Assembly (NCBI GenBank): GCA_965651595.1
Contig: CBFGTA010000021.1
Location: 1 to 24,254, forward strand
Direction of reading: 5' to 3'
DNA: 24,254 nucleotides
DNA from: CBFGTA01 sp965651595
GTDB lineage: Bacteria > Actinomycetota > Actinomycetes > S36-B12 > UBA10799
The position numbers and the translations under genes are program-made. The notes under the pieces are model-generated. The model searched no databases. It was given only the letters and a program-made list of their open reading frames with translations, and was not told the origin of the DNA. Of this stretch, positions 14,425 through 21,877 are shown piece by piece. Every line of letters begins with the position of its first letter. Positions within the stretch are counted from its first letter, which is position 1.

Positions 14425-15780
14425 CTAGGCGAACGCGGTCTTCAATGCGTCGGAGATCGTGTGGGCCTCGACAACCGGAATCGGAACGTTTGTGTCCAGG
14501 GAGTTCGCGGGAATGATGGCCCGGGTGCATCCGAGCCGAGCCGCTTCGTGGATGCGTCGGGCGATGTTTGGCACTCGGCGAAGCTCACCGGCTAGCCCCA
14601 CCTCGCCGATGAAAACGCTTCCAGGAACGACGCAATCGCGGGTTGCCGCACTGGCCAGCGCCGCCGCGATCGCAACATCGACGGCCGGTTCCGTCAAGCG
14701 CATCCCGCCGACCGTTGCCGTGTAGACGTCCATGGCGCGCAAACCCAGGGGAGTATGCCTTTCGAGGACGGCGAGCAGCATCGCGATGCGGCCAGACTCG
14801 AGCCCCGTACACACGCGGCGTGGCTGATTCTGCGACGTCGGGTCGACTAGGGCCTGGACCTCCGCCAACAGGGGCCGCGTGCCTTCGAGTGTCACGGTCA
14901 GCGCGGTGCCGGGGACGGAGTTGTCTCGATGCGAAACGAACAGCTCGCTCGGGTCGGTGAGTTCTCGAAGACCCCGGTCGGAAAGTTCGAAACACCCCAC
15001 TTCGTCCGCCGGGCCGAAACGATTCTTCTGGGCACGGATCAGGCGCAGCCTAGCGTGCCGGTCGCCCTCGATCTGCACGACAACGTCGACGAGGTGTTCG
15101 AGCGTGCGAGGACCCGCCACCGACCCGTCCTTGGTTACATGGCCGACCAGGATGGTTGCGATCCCTCGCTGCTTGGCAATCCGCGTCAGGGCGGTGGCCA
15201 CCTCACGTACGTGGCCGACACCACCGGCGGAACCTTCGTGCCCTGGCGGTGACACGGTCTGAACGCTGTCGACGATGAGCACCCGCGGGTTGACCGCTTC
15301 GATGTGGCCTACGACTGCGTTGAGATCGGTTTCACTGGCGACGAGCAGATCCGGATGAACGGCCCCAACGCGGCGCGCCCTTCCCGAGACCTGGGCGCTC
15401 GATTCTTCACCCGAGATGTAGAGCACCGGCGAGTGGGTGGCACAGCGAGCGGCCACCTCGATCAGCAAGGTGGACTTGCCCACGCCGGGCTCCCCGCTGA
15501 GCAAGATGACTGAACCTTCAACGATGCCCCCTCCGAGCACGCGGTCGAACTCGGAGAATCCGCTCGATATCGCAGCGTGGACCGATGTGGTGATCTCTGT
15601 CACCGCAACGGCAGGCGCAGACACCGGGCCGGGCTCTACCGCTCGCACACTGGCAGCGGCGACCTCGGCGACCGTTCCCCAGGCTTGGCATTCTCCACAC
15701 CGGCCCACCCACTTGACGGAGTCCCAACCGCACTCCTCGCAGACGAACTTCGGCCCGCTCTTAGATGTTGTTTTGGCCAT
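14425..15780 (-). CDS. radA: DNA repair protein RadA
   Basis: RadA (Sms) is a RecA-like ATPase that helps process recombination intermediates by driving branch migration. The 451-residue protein has an N-terminal zinc finger (Cys14, 17, 28, 31), Walker A SGEPGVGKST (95-104), Walker B VLIVDS (167-172) and the RadA-specific KNRFG motif (252-256). A C-terminal Lon-protease-like domain carries FIGEVGLAGELRRV (390-403). ATG 15780 gives the standard start just before the zinc finger. The open frame runs upstream to 15936, but those residues do not resemble RadA. A TAGAGT hexamer lies eight bases before the ATG and no ribosome binding site is seen. In many actinobacteria disA follows radA; here it does not. 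Confidence 0.96.
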   Translation of the reverse strand: MAKTTSKSGPKFVCEECGWDSVKWVGRCGECQAWGTVAEVAAASVRAVEPGPVSAPAVAVTEITTSVHAAISSGFSEFDRVLGGGIVEGSVILLSGEPGVGKSTLLIEVAARCATHSPVLYISGEESSAQVSGRARRVGAVHPDLLVASETDLNAVVGHIEAVNPRVLIVDSVQTVSPPGHEGSAGGVGHVREVATALTRIAKQRGIATILVGHVTKDGSVAGPRTLEHLVDVVVQIEGDRHARLRLIRAQKNRFGPADEVGCFELSDRGLRELTDPSELFVSHRDNSVPGTALTVTLEGTRPLLAEVQALVDPTSQNQPRRVCTGLESGRIAMLLAVLERHTPLGLRAMDVYTATVGGMRLTEPAVDVAIAAALASAATRDCVVPGSVFIGEVGLAGELRRVPNIARRIHEAARLGCTRAIIPANSLDTNVPIPVVEAHTISDALKTAFA

Positions 15781-15788
15781 GGTCGCTG

Positions 15789-15794
15789 ACTCTA
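15789..15794 (-). promoter_or_regulatory. -10 hexamer TAGAGT before radA
   Basis: On the minus strand TAGAGT is followed by eight bases and ATG 15780, giving a leader of only one or two bases if initiation is at the usual distance. Confidence 0.4.
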
Positions 15795-15844
15795 GTTGCC
15801 ACCGCTGACATTTCCGACGGTCTCGCTCATGGTGGGCACAGCTG

Positions 15845-16594
15845 TCAGGCTGGATCGGCCGGATGCGGTGTGGCTGACCGGCCGCTAGCTTCCCATCGCT
15901 GGCAGTGCTGTTCGAGGACACGGTAGGCAGGCTCACCCATCAGAGCAATGAGGGTATCGGCTTCGGTTTGGTAGACGGCCCGGGAAGCCGTGTGGGCGAG
16001 GGGGCTTCCGGTGCAATACCAATCCAAGTCGTGGCCGCCGCTTCCCCACCCGCGCCGGTCGAACTCACCAATGACGATCACGTCGATTTCCGTGCCGTCG
16101 CCCCTGTCACGGGTCTCATACGTGCGCCGAATCGGAAGCTGCCAGCACACGTCGGGCTTGAGTTCGTGGTAGGCCACGCCGAACTCTCGGGCGGCATGAT
16201 GAAAGGCACACCCAGACCCGCCGGAGAAATCCGGGTCGTTGAGGAATATGCAGCCGCCGTCGACCACCCGGGTCTTCTTGCTTCCCTCCTCGTCAGCCTC
16301 TGTCACGTGCTTGCGGTTCGGGCCGGCCGCGTCTGAACGCTGCCACAAGTGGTCGGGCAGACGCAGGGCCGCCGCTTCCACCCGCTTGCGGTCGGCCTTG
16401 TCAGAGTAGTGGGCTCCCAGAGTGCAGCAGCCGTCGTCGGGTCGATCAGCGTAGACGCCGTGGCACCCGTTGCCGAAAATGCATTGCCAACGGGAAGTGA
16501 GCCAGGTGAGATCGGCCCGAAACCAGCGGTCGGCGGTGGCTGGATCCGCGAATTCAACAAACATTCGCGGAAAATCCAACTCAACTTCGGTCAC
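15845..16594 (-). CDS. Conserved cysteine-rich protein of unknown function
   Basis: A 249-residue soluble protein with nine Cys, at 38, 44, 56, 57, 115, 129, 150, 194 and 231. They lie in short conserved-looking blocks: CIFGNGCHGVY, DDGCCTLGAHYSD, DGGCIFLND, GGSGCAFHHAA, PDVCWQLPIRR and LDWYCTGSP. The C-x5-C, CC and following Cys resemble zinc- or iron-binding Cys clusters of the YkgJ/DUF3109 kind, but I cannot assign the family firmly. There is no signal peptide or membrane segment. The GTG start at 16594 lies six bases after TAGGGT. Its start is 31 bp from that of the divergent ppx gene, so the two share a control region. It may bind a metal or an Fe-S cluster; no reaction can be named. Confidence 0.8.
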   Translation of the reverse strand: MTEVELDFPRMFVEFADPATADRWFRADLTWLTSRWQCIFGNGCHGVYADRPDDGCCTLGAHYSDKADRKRVEAAALRLPDHLWQRSDAAGPNRKHVTEADEEGSKKTRVVDGGCIFLNDPDFSGGSGCAFHHAAREFGVAYHELKPDVCWQLPIRRTYETRDRGDGTEIDVIVIGEFDRRGWGSGGHDLDWYCTGSPLAHTASRAVYQTEADTLIALMGEPAYRVLEQHCQRWEASGRSATPHPADPA

Positions 16595-16600
16595 GAGTAC

Positions 16601-16606
16601 ACCCTA
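16601..16606 (-). promoter_or_regulatory. -10 hexamer TAGGGT, leaderless start of the cysteine-rich protein
   Basis: On the minus strand TAGGGT is followed by six bases and GTG 16594. It lies inside the 31-bp divergent gap, so its -35 region must fall at or inside the ppx coding start. Confidence 0.55.
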
Positions 16607-16612
16607 CGGCCG

Positions 16613-16618
16613 TTAGCT
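16613..16618 (+). promoter_or_regulatory. Weak -10-like TTAGCT before ppx
   Basis: TTAGCT (or TAGCTG one base on) lies seven or six bases before ATG 16626. There is no ribosome binding site, so a leaderless start is likely, but the hexamer is a poor match. Confidence 0.3.
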
Positions 16619-16625
16619 GCCGATC

Positions 16626-17693
16626 ATGCGAATAGGTGTGCTCGATATTGGGAGTACGACAGTCCATCTGTTGGTGGTTGATGCGCGACCCGGTGGTGCT
16701 CCCCGACCGCTTGTCTCGGTCAAGCATGAACTGCTTCTCGCGGCATCAATCGATGCCGATGGATTCATTCCCGACTCTGCTGTTGACCAACTTGTGGCGT
16801 GCCTCGATGAGTGTCGGCGGGAAGCGTTCCACCACGGGGTAGCTGACATCGTGGCCTTCGCGACTTCGGCCGTTCGGGATGCCCGCAACGGCCTAGCCGT
16901 TGCCGAATGTGCCCAGGCAGCCCTCGGGCACACAGTGTGTTTTCTCTCAGGAGAGCAGGAAGCTGCGTTGACGTACTACGCTGCTCGTCGGTGGTGGGGG
17001 CTCGGAGCGGGTCGAATCCGCCTCGTCGACATTGGGGGCGGTTCGGTTGAGTTTGCAGTAGGTGACGGGGAACTCGCCGACGCGGTCGCTTCAGTGCCGC
17101 TAGGGGCGGGTCGGATCACGCGGGAGGAATTTTCGGTCGTACCGCCGGATCCGGACTCATGGTCCCGGGCCAGTCACCGTGCCCGCCGGGACATCGCCGC
17201 CCATGCCGAAGCCCTTAGCGGCGAACCAGTCCAGGTCAACGTCGCTACCAGCAAGACGTTCCGGATCCTGGCCCGGCTGGAAAGGGACTGGCTGCACCAA
17301 TCCGGCCACAGCCCCGAAGGCAGGTCCGACAGGCCAAACAGGTCAGACGGGCTCAGAGTGACTCGAACAGGGGTCGGAGAGGTGGTGAGTCGGCTCAGAG
17401 TCATGGACGTCGACGCGGTCAGTCAGCTGCCCGGGGTATCTGCTCGCCGGGCACGCCAGATATTGGGCGGGGCAACTGTCGCAGAGGCTGCGATGGACGT
17501 CTTGGCCGTGCCGGAACTCGACGTCTGCCCGTGGGCGCTGCGGGAGGGAGTCATCCTCAGCTATTTCGACACCCTTCGAGTACAAATTCCCTCGGGAGAC
17601 GGCCGCCTGCCGTGGCCGGTCACCGTGACGCCATCTGGTTCGGTGGCTTCAGCAGAGCCGCTCGTCGGGGGCTGGGTTCTACCTACCCGGTAG
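16626..17693 (+). CDS. Ppx/GppA family phosphatase
   Basis: A 355-residue ASKHA-fold enzyme that removes phosphate from polyphosphate or converts pppGpp to ppGpp. Motifs are VLDIGSTTVHLLVVD (5-19; most homologues have SNT), FATSAVRDARNG (78-89), FLSGEQEAALTYYAA (106-120, with the catalytic Glu) and LVDIGGGSVEFAVG (133-146). It is about 40 residues longer than the ~310-residue actinobacterial proteins, partly through a linker near 225-245 rich in Arg, Ser and Asp that contains an imperfect 18-base tandem repeat. It begins 31 bp from the divergent cysteine-rich gene. The preferred substrate (polyphosphate or pppGpp) cannot be read from sequence. Confidence 0.9.
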   Translation: MRIGVLDIGSTTVHLLVVDARPGGAPRPLVSVKHELLLAASIDADGFIPDSAVDQLVACLDECRREAFHHGVADIVAFATSAVRDARNGLAVAECAQAALGHTVCFLSGEQEAALTYYAARRWWGLGAGRIRLVDIGGGSVEFAVGDGELADAVASVPLGAGRITREEFSVVPPDPDSWSRASHRARRDIAAHAEALSGEPVQVNVATSKTFRILARLERDWLHQSGHSPEGRSDRPNRSDGLRVTRTGVGEVVSRLRVMDVDAVSQLPGVSARRARQILGGATVAEAAMDVLAVPELDVCPWALREGVILSYFDTLRVQIPSGDGRLPWPVTVTPSGSVASAEPLVGGWVLPTR

Positions 17694-17694
17694 G
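17682..17694. repeat. 6-1-6 perfect dyad at the ppx stop
   Basis: CCTACC and GGTAGG flank one base, overlapping the ppx stop and the TAGGGT hexamer at 17691-17696. If that hexamer drives the P-type ATPase gene, the dyad is placed like an operator. The statistical support is weak. Confidence 0.2.
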
Positions 17695-17696
17695 GT
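17691..17696 (+). promoter_or_regulatory. -10-like TAGGGT upstream of the P-type ATPase
   Basis: TAGGGT overlaps the ppx stop and would give a leader of about 100 bases carrying a stem-loop and a Shine-Dalgarno site. No clear -35. Confidence 0.3.
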
Positions 17697-17720
17697 GTCC
17701 CCCAACTCAGGCAAGCACGA

Positions 17721-17756
17721 CCGCGCCGAACAGTCTTGACCGGTTCGCGGGCGCGG
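17721..17756 (+). other. GC-rich stem-loop between ppx and the P-type ATPase
   Basis: The arm CCGCGCCGAAC (17721-17731) pairs with GTTCG (17743-17747) and, after a three-base bulge, GCGCGG (17751-17756), around an 11-base loop. It lies 28 bases after the ppx stop and 46 before the ATPase start. It may be the ppx terminator or a regulatory leader structure. Confidence 0.4.
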
Positions 17757-17787
17757 CTGCGTGAGCGACCGACGCCACGGCACAGAC

Positions 17788-17793
17788 GGAGGT
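17788..17793 (+). promoter_or_regulatory. Ribosome binding site GGAGGT of the P-type ATPase
   Basis: GGAGGT lies eight bases before GTG 17802 and is the strongest Shine-Dalgarno site in the window. It selects GTG 17802 over an in-frame ATG at 17736. Confidence 0.75.
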
Positions 17794-17801
17794 ACGGCCA
17801 C

Positions 17802-20195
17802 GTGAACGCGCAAGCGCAAGCGCTGACCGAAGCCGACCCGGCGGTGGGCCTGTCAGCAGCAGAAGTCGATCGCCGAACTACGGCAGGCTATTCGAACGCC
17901 GCACCTAACCCCACCAGTCGATCTCTCGGATCGATTATTAAGGCCAACACGTTGACGTCGTTCAACCTCGTCATTGGTTCCATGTGGGTCCTCATGTTCG
18001 TCGCCCGCGCCCCGATCCAGGACTCACTGTTCGGTTTCGTGATCGTCTTGAATTCTTTGATCGGCATCGTGCAGGAACTGCGGGCCAAGCGAACGCTTGA
18101 ACGGCTGTCGGTGATTGGTGAAGCCAAGCCGGTCGTGCGCCGCGATGGCCAGGAGAGCGAAGTGAGCCCCGATGCTGTCGTCCTCGGCGACATCGTGGTC
18201 GTGCGCGCGGGCGATCAAATCGTGGTTGATGGGGTCGTGCTTCAATCACACGGTTTGGAGGCGGATGAGTCTCTGCTCACCGGCGAGGCTGATCCGGTGC
18301 ACAAGAGTCCTGGCGAAGAGGTGATGAGCGGTTCGTTTGTGGCGGCGGGTTACGGCCTGATGCGGGCCACCCGCGTAGGCATGGACGCGTATGCCACACA
18401 ACTCGCAGCAGAGGCCAAGACGTACTCCACTACTCACAGCGAGCTACTCGCGTCCATCATGCGTTTTGTACGCACGGTGACCTGGGTCATCATTCCGCTC
18501 GGAACGTTGCTGTTCATCACCCAGATACAGACTGCCCCCACCTGGGAGCAAGCTTTGGCCGGGGCGGTCGCGGGAATCGTGACGATGGTGCCCGAGGGCC
18601 TGGTGTTGCTGACGAGTGTTGCCATGGCAGTCGCTGTGGTTCGGCTCGGAGCTCGGCAGACTCTGGTTCAGGAGATGCCAGCGGTCGAGGTCCTGGCGCG
18701 GGTCGACGTGGTGTGTGTCGACAAGACGGGCACACTCACCGAGCCCGGAATGGCCGTACGTGACGTGGTCGTGCTGGACAGCTACGTTTCCCGCGAACAG
18801 TGTGAAGTCGTCCTGGGTGCGATTGGTGTTGCCGAAGCGAACCCCAATCCGACTGTCCTCGCCATCGCTGGACACTTCGCTGACCCAGGGTGGGGCGTGT
18901 CCGGGTCAGTGCCTTTCTCATCGGCCCGGAAGTGGTCGGCGACCGAGTTTAGTGAACACGGATGGTGGGTGCTCGGAGCGCCAGAAGTTGTGCTGACGAA
19001 GGGGCCGACGTCTGATTCGATTCTCGAACGCGCTGCTGAACTGGCGGCCTCCGGCGCTCGGGTTGTCCTACTCGGGGCCAGTGAGCCGGGCCAAGCCCCA
19101 GATGCTGACGGCGGCCCTGGCCGCGTGCGGGCCGTGGCGCTGATAGCGATCGACCAGGTATTGCGATCAGACGCGGCCGAGACTGTCGGATACTTTCTCG
19201 ACCAGGGCGTGACGGTCAAAGTCATTTCGGGCGACAACCCCAGCACAGTCGCCGCAATCGCGGAGCAGGCCGGAATTCCGACGGCCGGTAACCCAATCGA
19301 CGCGCGCGGTTTGCCCGATGACATTGAGTCACTCGCAGACGTGATGGAAACGCATGGGGTGTTTGGTCGGGTGACCCCGGCCCAGAAGCGGGCGATGGTG
19401 AAGGCGCTCCAACATCGAGGCCACACGGTGGCCATGACCGGCGACGGAGTCAACGATGTGCTGGCCCTGAAAGATTCCGACTTGGGAATCGCCATGGGAA
19501 CTGGTGCCGGTGCAACGCGAGCCGTGGCCCAACTGGTGCTCTTGACGAGCAGTTTCGCGGTCCTGCCGCATGTCGTCGCTGAGGGTCGCCGCGTGCTGGG
19601 CAACATCGAGCGAGTCAGCGACCTGTTCCTCACGAAGAGCTTCTATTCTGCGCTGCTGTCGTTCATGACAGTGTTCTTGACGCTCACCAACATCTTCGAA
19701 ATCGAGTTCCTTTTTCTGCCCCGCCACCTCACGTTGATCACTTTCTTCACGATCGGCACACCGGCCTTCCTGTTTGCGCTGATGCCCAATTCGCAGCGCT
19801 TCCGGCCGGGGTTCTTCCCGCGGGTGCTTCGGTTTGCTGTCCCGGCCGGGTTCGTGTGCGGGGCATTCGCCTTGGGCAGTTACATCTTCGCCTTGACCCA
19901 AGGCCAACCACTCGACGCGGCCCGGACGTCGGCAGGTATCACCCTGTTCTTGATCGCCTGGTTCGTCCTCCTCCTCGTCGCCAAGCCACTGACTCTCATC
20001 CGGTTGGCGATCGTTGTCGCCATGGGAGTCGGATTCCTCCTGGTGCTGGCCATCCCGCCGCTGGCGACTTTTTTTGCGCTCGAGCTCGCTGGTCCCGAAG
20101 ACCTCGTCATCGCTGTGGTCGCCGCCGTTATCGCGGTACCGGTACTTCTGATCATTCGGCGAATCATCGCCCACTGGTATCCAGACAGTCACTAA
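17802..20195 (+). CDS. ctpE: P-type cation-transporting ATPase, CtpE-like
   Basis: A 797-residue membrane pump, the same length as Mycobacterium tuberculosis CtpE, which has been linked to calcium uptake. It shows the actuator motif DESLLTGEADPV, the membrane PEGL motif (TMVPEGLVLLTS) in M4, the phosphorylation site VDKTGTLTE (Asp307) and the hinge TGDGVNDVLALKDSD (546-560). Hydrophobic segments are placed as two before the actuator domain, two before the phosphorylation domain, and a C-terminal group of about six. It has no N-terminal heavy-metal-binding domain and no CPC motif, arguing against a Cu/Zn pump. Near-identical stretches to CtpE include GHTVAMTGDGVNDVLALKD and EGRRV-GNIERV. The ion is inferred from the family. 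It has its own ribosome binding site and probably its own promoter. Confidence 0.88.
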   Translation: MNAQAQALTEADPAVGLSAAEVDRRTTAGYSNAAPNPTSRSLGSIIKANTLTSFNLVIGSMWVLMFVARAPIQDSLFGFVIVLNSLIGIVQELRAKRTLERLSVIGEAKPVVRRDGQESEVSPDAVVLGDIVVVRAGDQIVVDGVVLQSHGLEADESLLTGEADPVHKSPGEEVMSGSFVAAGYGLMRATRVGMDAYATQLAAEAKTYSTTHSELLASIMRFVRTVTWVIIPLGTLLFITQIQTAPTWEQALAGAVAGIVTMVPEGLVLLTSVAMAVAVVRLGARQTLVQEMPAVEVLARVDVVCVDKTGTLTEPGMAVRDVVVLDSYVSREQCEVVLGAIGVAEANPNPTVLAIAGHFADPGWGVSGSVPFSSARKWSATEFSEHGWWVLGAPEVVLTKGPTSDSILERAAELAASGARVVLLGASEPGQAPDADGGPGRVRAVALIAIDQVLRSDAAETVGYFLDQGVTVKVISGDNPSTVAAIAEQAGIPTAGNPIDARGLPDDIESLADVMETHGVFGRVTPAQKRAMVKALQHRGHTVAMTGDGVNDVLALKDSDLGIAMGTGAGATRAVAQLVLLTSSFAVLPHVVAEGRRVLGNIERVSDLFLTKSFYSALLSFMTVFLTLTNIFEIEFLFLPRHLTLITFFTIGTPAFLFALMPNSQRFRPGFFPRVLRFAVPAGFVCGAFALGSYIFALTQGQPLDAARTSAGITLFLIAWFVLLLVAKPLTLIRLAIVVAMGVGFLLVLAIPPLATFFALELAGPEDLVIAVVAAVIAVPVLLIIRRIIAHWYPDSH

Positions 20196-20281
20196 CGGCG
20201 ACGCTGACGTGAGGTGAAGATGCGCCCAGTGAGATCAACTCTTTCGTAGTCAATGCCTCGGCACCTTCGCCCTGCTGGCAC

Positions 20282-20287
20282 TACTGT
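20282..20287 (+). promoter_or_regulatory. -10 hexamer TACTGT of the sugar isomerase-like gene
   Basis: TACTGT is followed by seven bases and GTG 20295. If used, the upstream in-frame ATG 20253 would lie outside the transcript, so it bears on the start choice. Confidence 0.4.
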
Positions 20288-20294
20288 GGTGGAT

Positions 20295-21107
20295 GTGCCC
20301 ATCTCGACGCCCTCTCCGCTCATCGCCTTGAGCACGGTGTCGGTCTATCCCGAATCCACCGCTGCCGCCTTCGAGATCGCTTCCCGGCTCGGGTATGACG
20401 GTCTAGAAGTTATGGTCATGAACGATCCACCTAGCCAGGAAGTGTCTCAACTGCGTCGCCTGTCCGAGCGCTACGCGATCCCTATAGTGGCCATTCATTC
20501 GCCCTGCCTGTTGATCACTCAACGCGTTTGGGGCAATGACCCTTGGTACAAGCTCAATCGGTCTCGACGCCTTGCCGAAGCGGTAGGGGCCGACACGGTT
20601 GTTGTCCACCCACCGTTTCGTTGGCAGCGAGACTACGCCCGCACATTCGTGCGCGGTCTCCATCGCATGCGTGACGAGACGGAGGTGAGGTTCGCGGTCG
20701 AAAACATGTACCCGTGGCGGGCAGCTGCCCGGCAAGTAACTGCCTATTCTCCTGGCTGGGACGTTCGGGATGAAGACTACGTACACACCACGCTGGACTT
20801 GTCCCATACCGCAGTCAGCGGCACGGATGCTTTGAAGCTCGCCGATGACCTCGGCGACTCGTTGGCCCATCTTCACTTGGCCGATGGCTCGGGATCCAAC
20901 AAGGATGAGCATCTCGTGCCGGGCCACGGTAATCAGCCCTGCGCCGCGCTCCTAGAACAACTGGCGGGACAAGGGTTCTCTGGTCACGTGGTGGTGGAGG
21001 TATCAACCCGCAAGGCATCCAACCGAGTGGAGCGGGAGTCGTTGCTCGCTGAGGCGTTGGCATTCGCTCGCCTACATTTGGCGGCGCCGCCCTCACTCGG
21101 CGGGTGA
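20295..21107 (+). CDS. Xylose isomerase-like TIM-barrel protein (sugar phosphate isomerase/epimerase family)
   Basis: A 270-residue AP-endonuclease-2/xylose isomerase-like barrel. Recognisable features are ALSTVSVYPEST at the first strand, LGYDGLEVMV, VAIHSPCLLITQRVW, VVVHPPFRWQRDYA, FAVENMYPW, TTLDLSHTAVSG, LAHLHLADG and HVVVEVSTRK. The Glu, Asp and His residues in these strands are placed like a metal-binding site. Proteins of this kind sit next to ppx and proC in other actinobacteria, but their substrate is unknown to me. GTG 20295 was chosen because it follows a -10 hexamer and begins near the first barrel strand. ATG 20253 would add 14 residues with no ribosome binding site. Confidence 0.78.
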   Translation: MPISTPSPLIALSTVSVYPESTAAAFEIASRLGYDGLEVMVMNDPPSQEVSQLRRLSERYAIPIVAIHSPCLLITQRVWGNDPWYKLNRSRRLAEAVGADTVVVHPPFRWQRDYARTFVRGLHRMRDETEVRFAVENMYPWRAAARQVTAYSPGWDVRDEDYVHTTLDLSHTAVSGTDALKLADDLGDSLAHLHLADGSGSNKDEHLVPGHGNQPCAALLEQLAGQGFSGHVVVEVSTRKASNRVERESLLAEALAFARLHLAAPPSLGG

Positions 21108-21138
21108 GCGTCACTCCACTTTCGGCACCGATTGGTGG

Positions 21139-21144
21139 CAAGCT
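21139..21144 (+). promoter_or_regulatory. -10-like CAAGCT before the TetR gene
   Basis: CAAGCT lies six bases before ATG 21151, the same spacing as other leaderless starts here, but its first base departs from TANNNT. AGGA abuts the ATG too closely to act as a ribosome binding site. Confidence 0.3.
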
Positions 21145-21150
21145 GTAGGA

Positions 21151-21816
21151 ATGGCCAACGATGATGTCAAGGATTCGGTCCTCGATGCGGCCCGGTCGGT
21201 CTTCAACGCCCGGGGATACGCCAAGACGTCGATGAAGGCTGTTGCCCAAGCCGCTGGCGTTGCTCCCGATGTGGTGTCGCGCTACTACCAGTCGAAAGAC
21301 AAACTCTTCGCCGCGGCCATGAAGCTGCCCAGCGACCCGATGGGGGCATTGCCTGACCTGGTGGCACCCGGGTTGGCCGGAATGGGTGAGAGGGTGACCA
21401 GGACGACCCTGGAGACTCTGGGCGACGAAGAATCACGCGAGGCATTGTTTGCTCTCGTGCGCGCCGGGGCGGCTACCAACAAAGCCGCAGCGGGCCTGCA
21501 GGATTTCGTGGAGGTCGCGGTCATCGACCGGATTGCCCACACCATTGGGGTCCCTGATGCCCGACTCCGAGCGAATTTGATCATGAGCTATTTGATGGGC
21601 GTCGCGATCAATCGGTATGTGCTCAAAGTAGAACCGCTGGCGTCCCTGAGTGACGAGGACGTGGTCCGGATCGTTTCGCCCACAGTTCAGGACTGGCTAA
21701 CGCCAACAAAGCCGCTGCCAGGATCACACCGACTAACGGGCAAGGGCGGGCGTTCTGGCTCGGACGATTCGTCACCTGATCCGTATTCGTCGCTTGGTGA
21801 ATGGCCCGACCTATAG
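21151..21816 (+). CDS. TetR-family transcriptional regulator
   Basis: A 221-residue repressor-type regulator. The N-terminal helix-turn-helix spans about residues 5-52: VLDAARSVFNARGYAKTSM, then AVAQAAGVAPDVVSRYYQSK with the typical recognition helix and YYxSKDxLF ending. The C-terminal ligand domain (GAATNKAAAGLQDF, IMSYLMGVAINRYV) resembles actinobacterial TetR proteins with a C-terminal domain of the DUF1956/TetR_C type. The last 40 residues are Ser/Gly/Pro-rich and probably disordered. Proline dehydrogenase follows 61 bases downstream on the same strand, so it may be co-transcribed or regulated. The ligand is unknown. Confidence 0.87.
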   Translation: MANDDVKDSVLDAARSVFNARGYAKTSMKAVAQAAGVAPDVVSRYYQSKDKLFAAAMKLPSDPMGALPDLVAPGLAGMGERVTRTTLETLGDEESREALFALVRAGAATNKAAAGLQDFVEVAVIDRIAHTIGVPDARLRANLIMSYLMGVAINRYVLKVEPLASLSDEDVVRIVSPTVQDWLTPTKPLPGSHRLTGKGGRSGSDDSSPDPYSSLGEWPDL

Positions 21817-21864
21817 GTTGACGCCGGTCACTGCCGCACTGTCGGTGTCGGCAGCAGGTCCAAC

Positions 21865-21872
21865 AGGAAGGA
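21865..21872 (+). promoter_or_regulatory. Ribosome binding site AGGAAGGA of proline dehydrogenase
   Basis: AGGAAGGA lies five bases before ATG 21878 and selects it over the in-frame ATG 21794 inside the TetR gene. Confidence 0.65.
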
Positions 21873-21877
21873 TCGGC

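Noticed and set aside
15781..15936. Upstream extension of the radA frame
   Set aside because: RadA proteins begin just before the zinc finger; the extension overlaps the end of the cysteine-rich gene and looks non-coding.
19329..20192. 287-codon minus-strand frame over the ATPase C-terminus
   Set aside because: Shadow of membrane-spanning codons; the highly charged Asp/Glu/Arg-rich product is typical of antisense frames.
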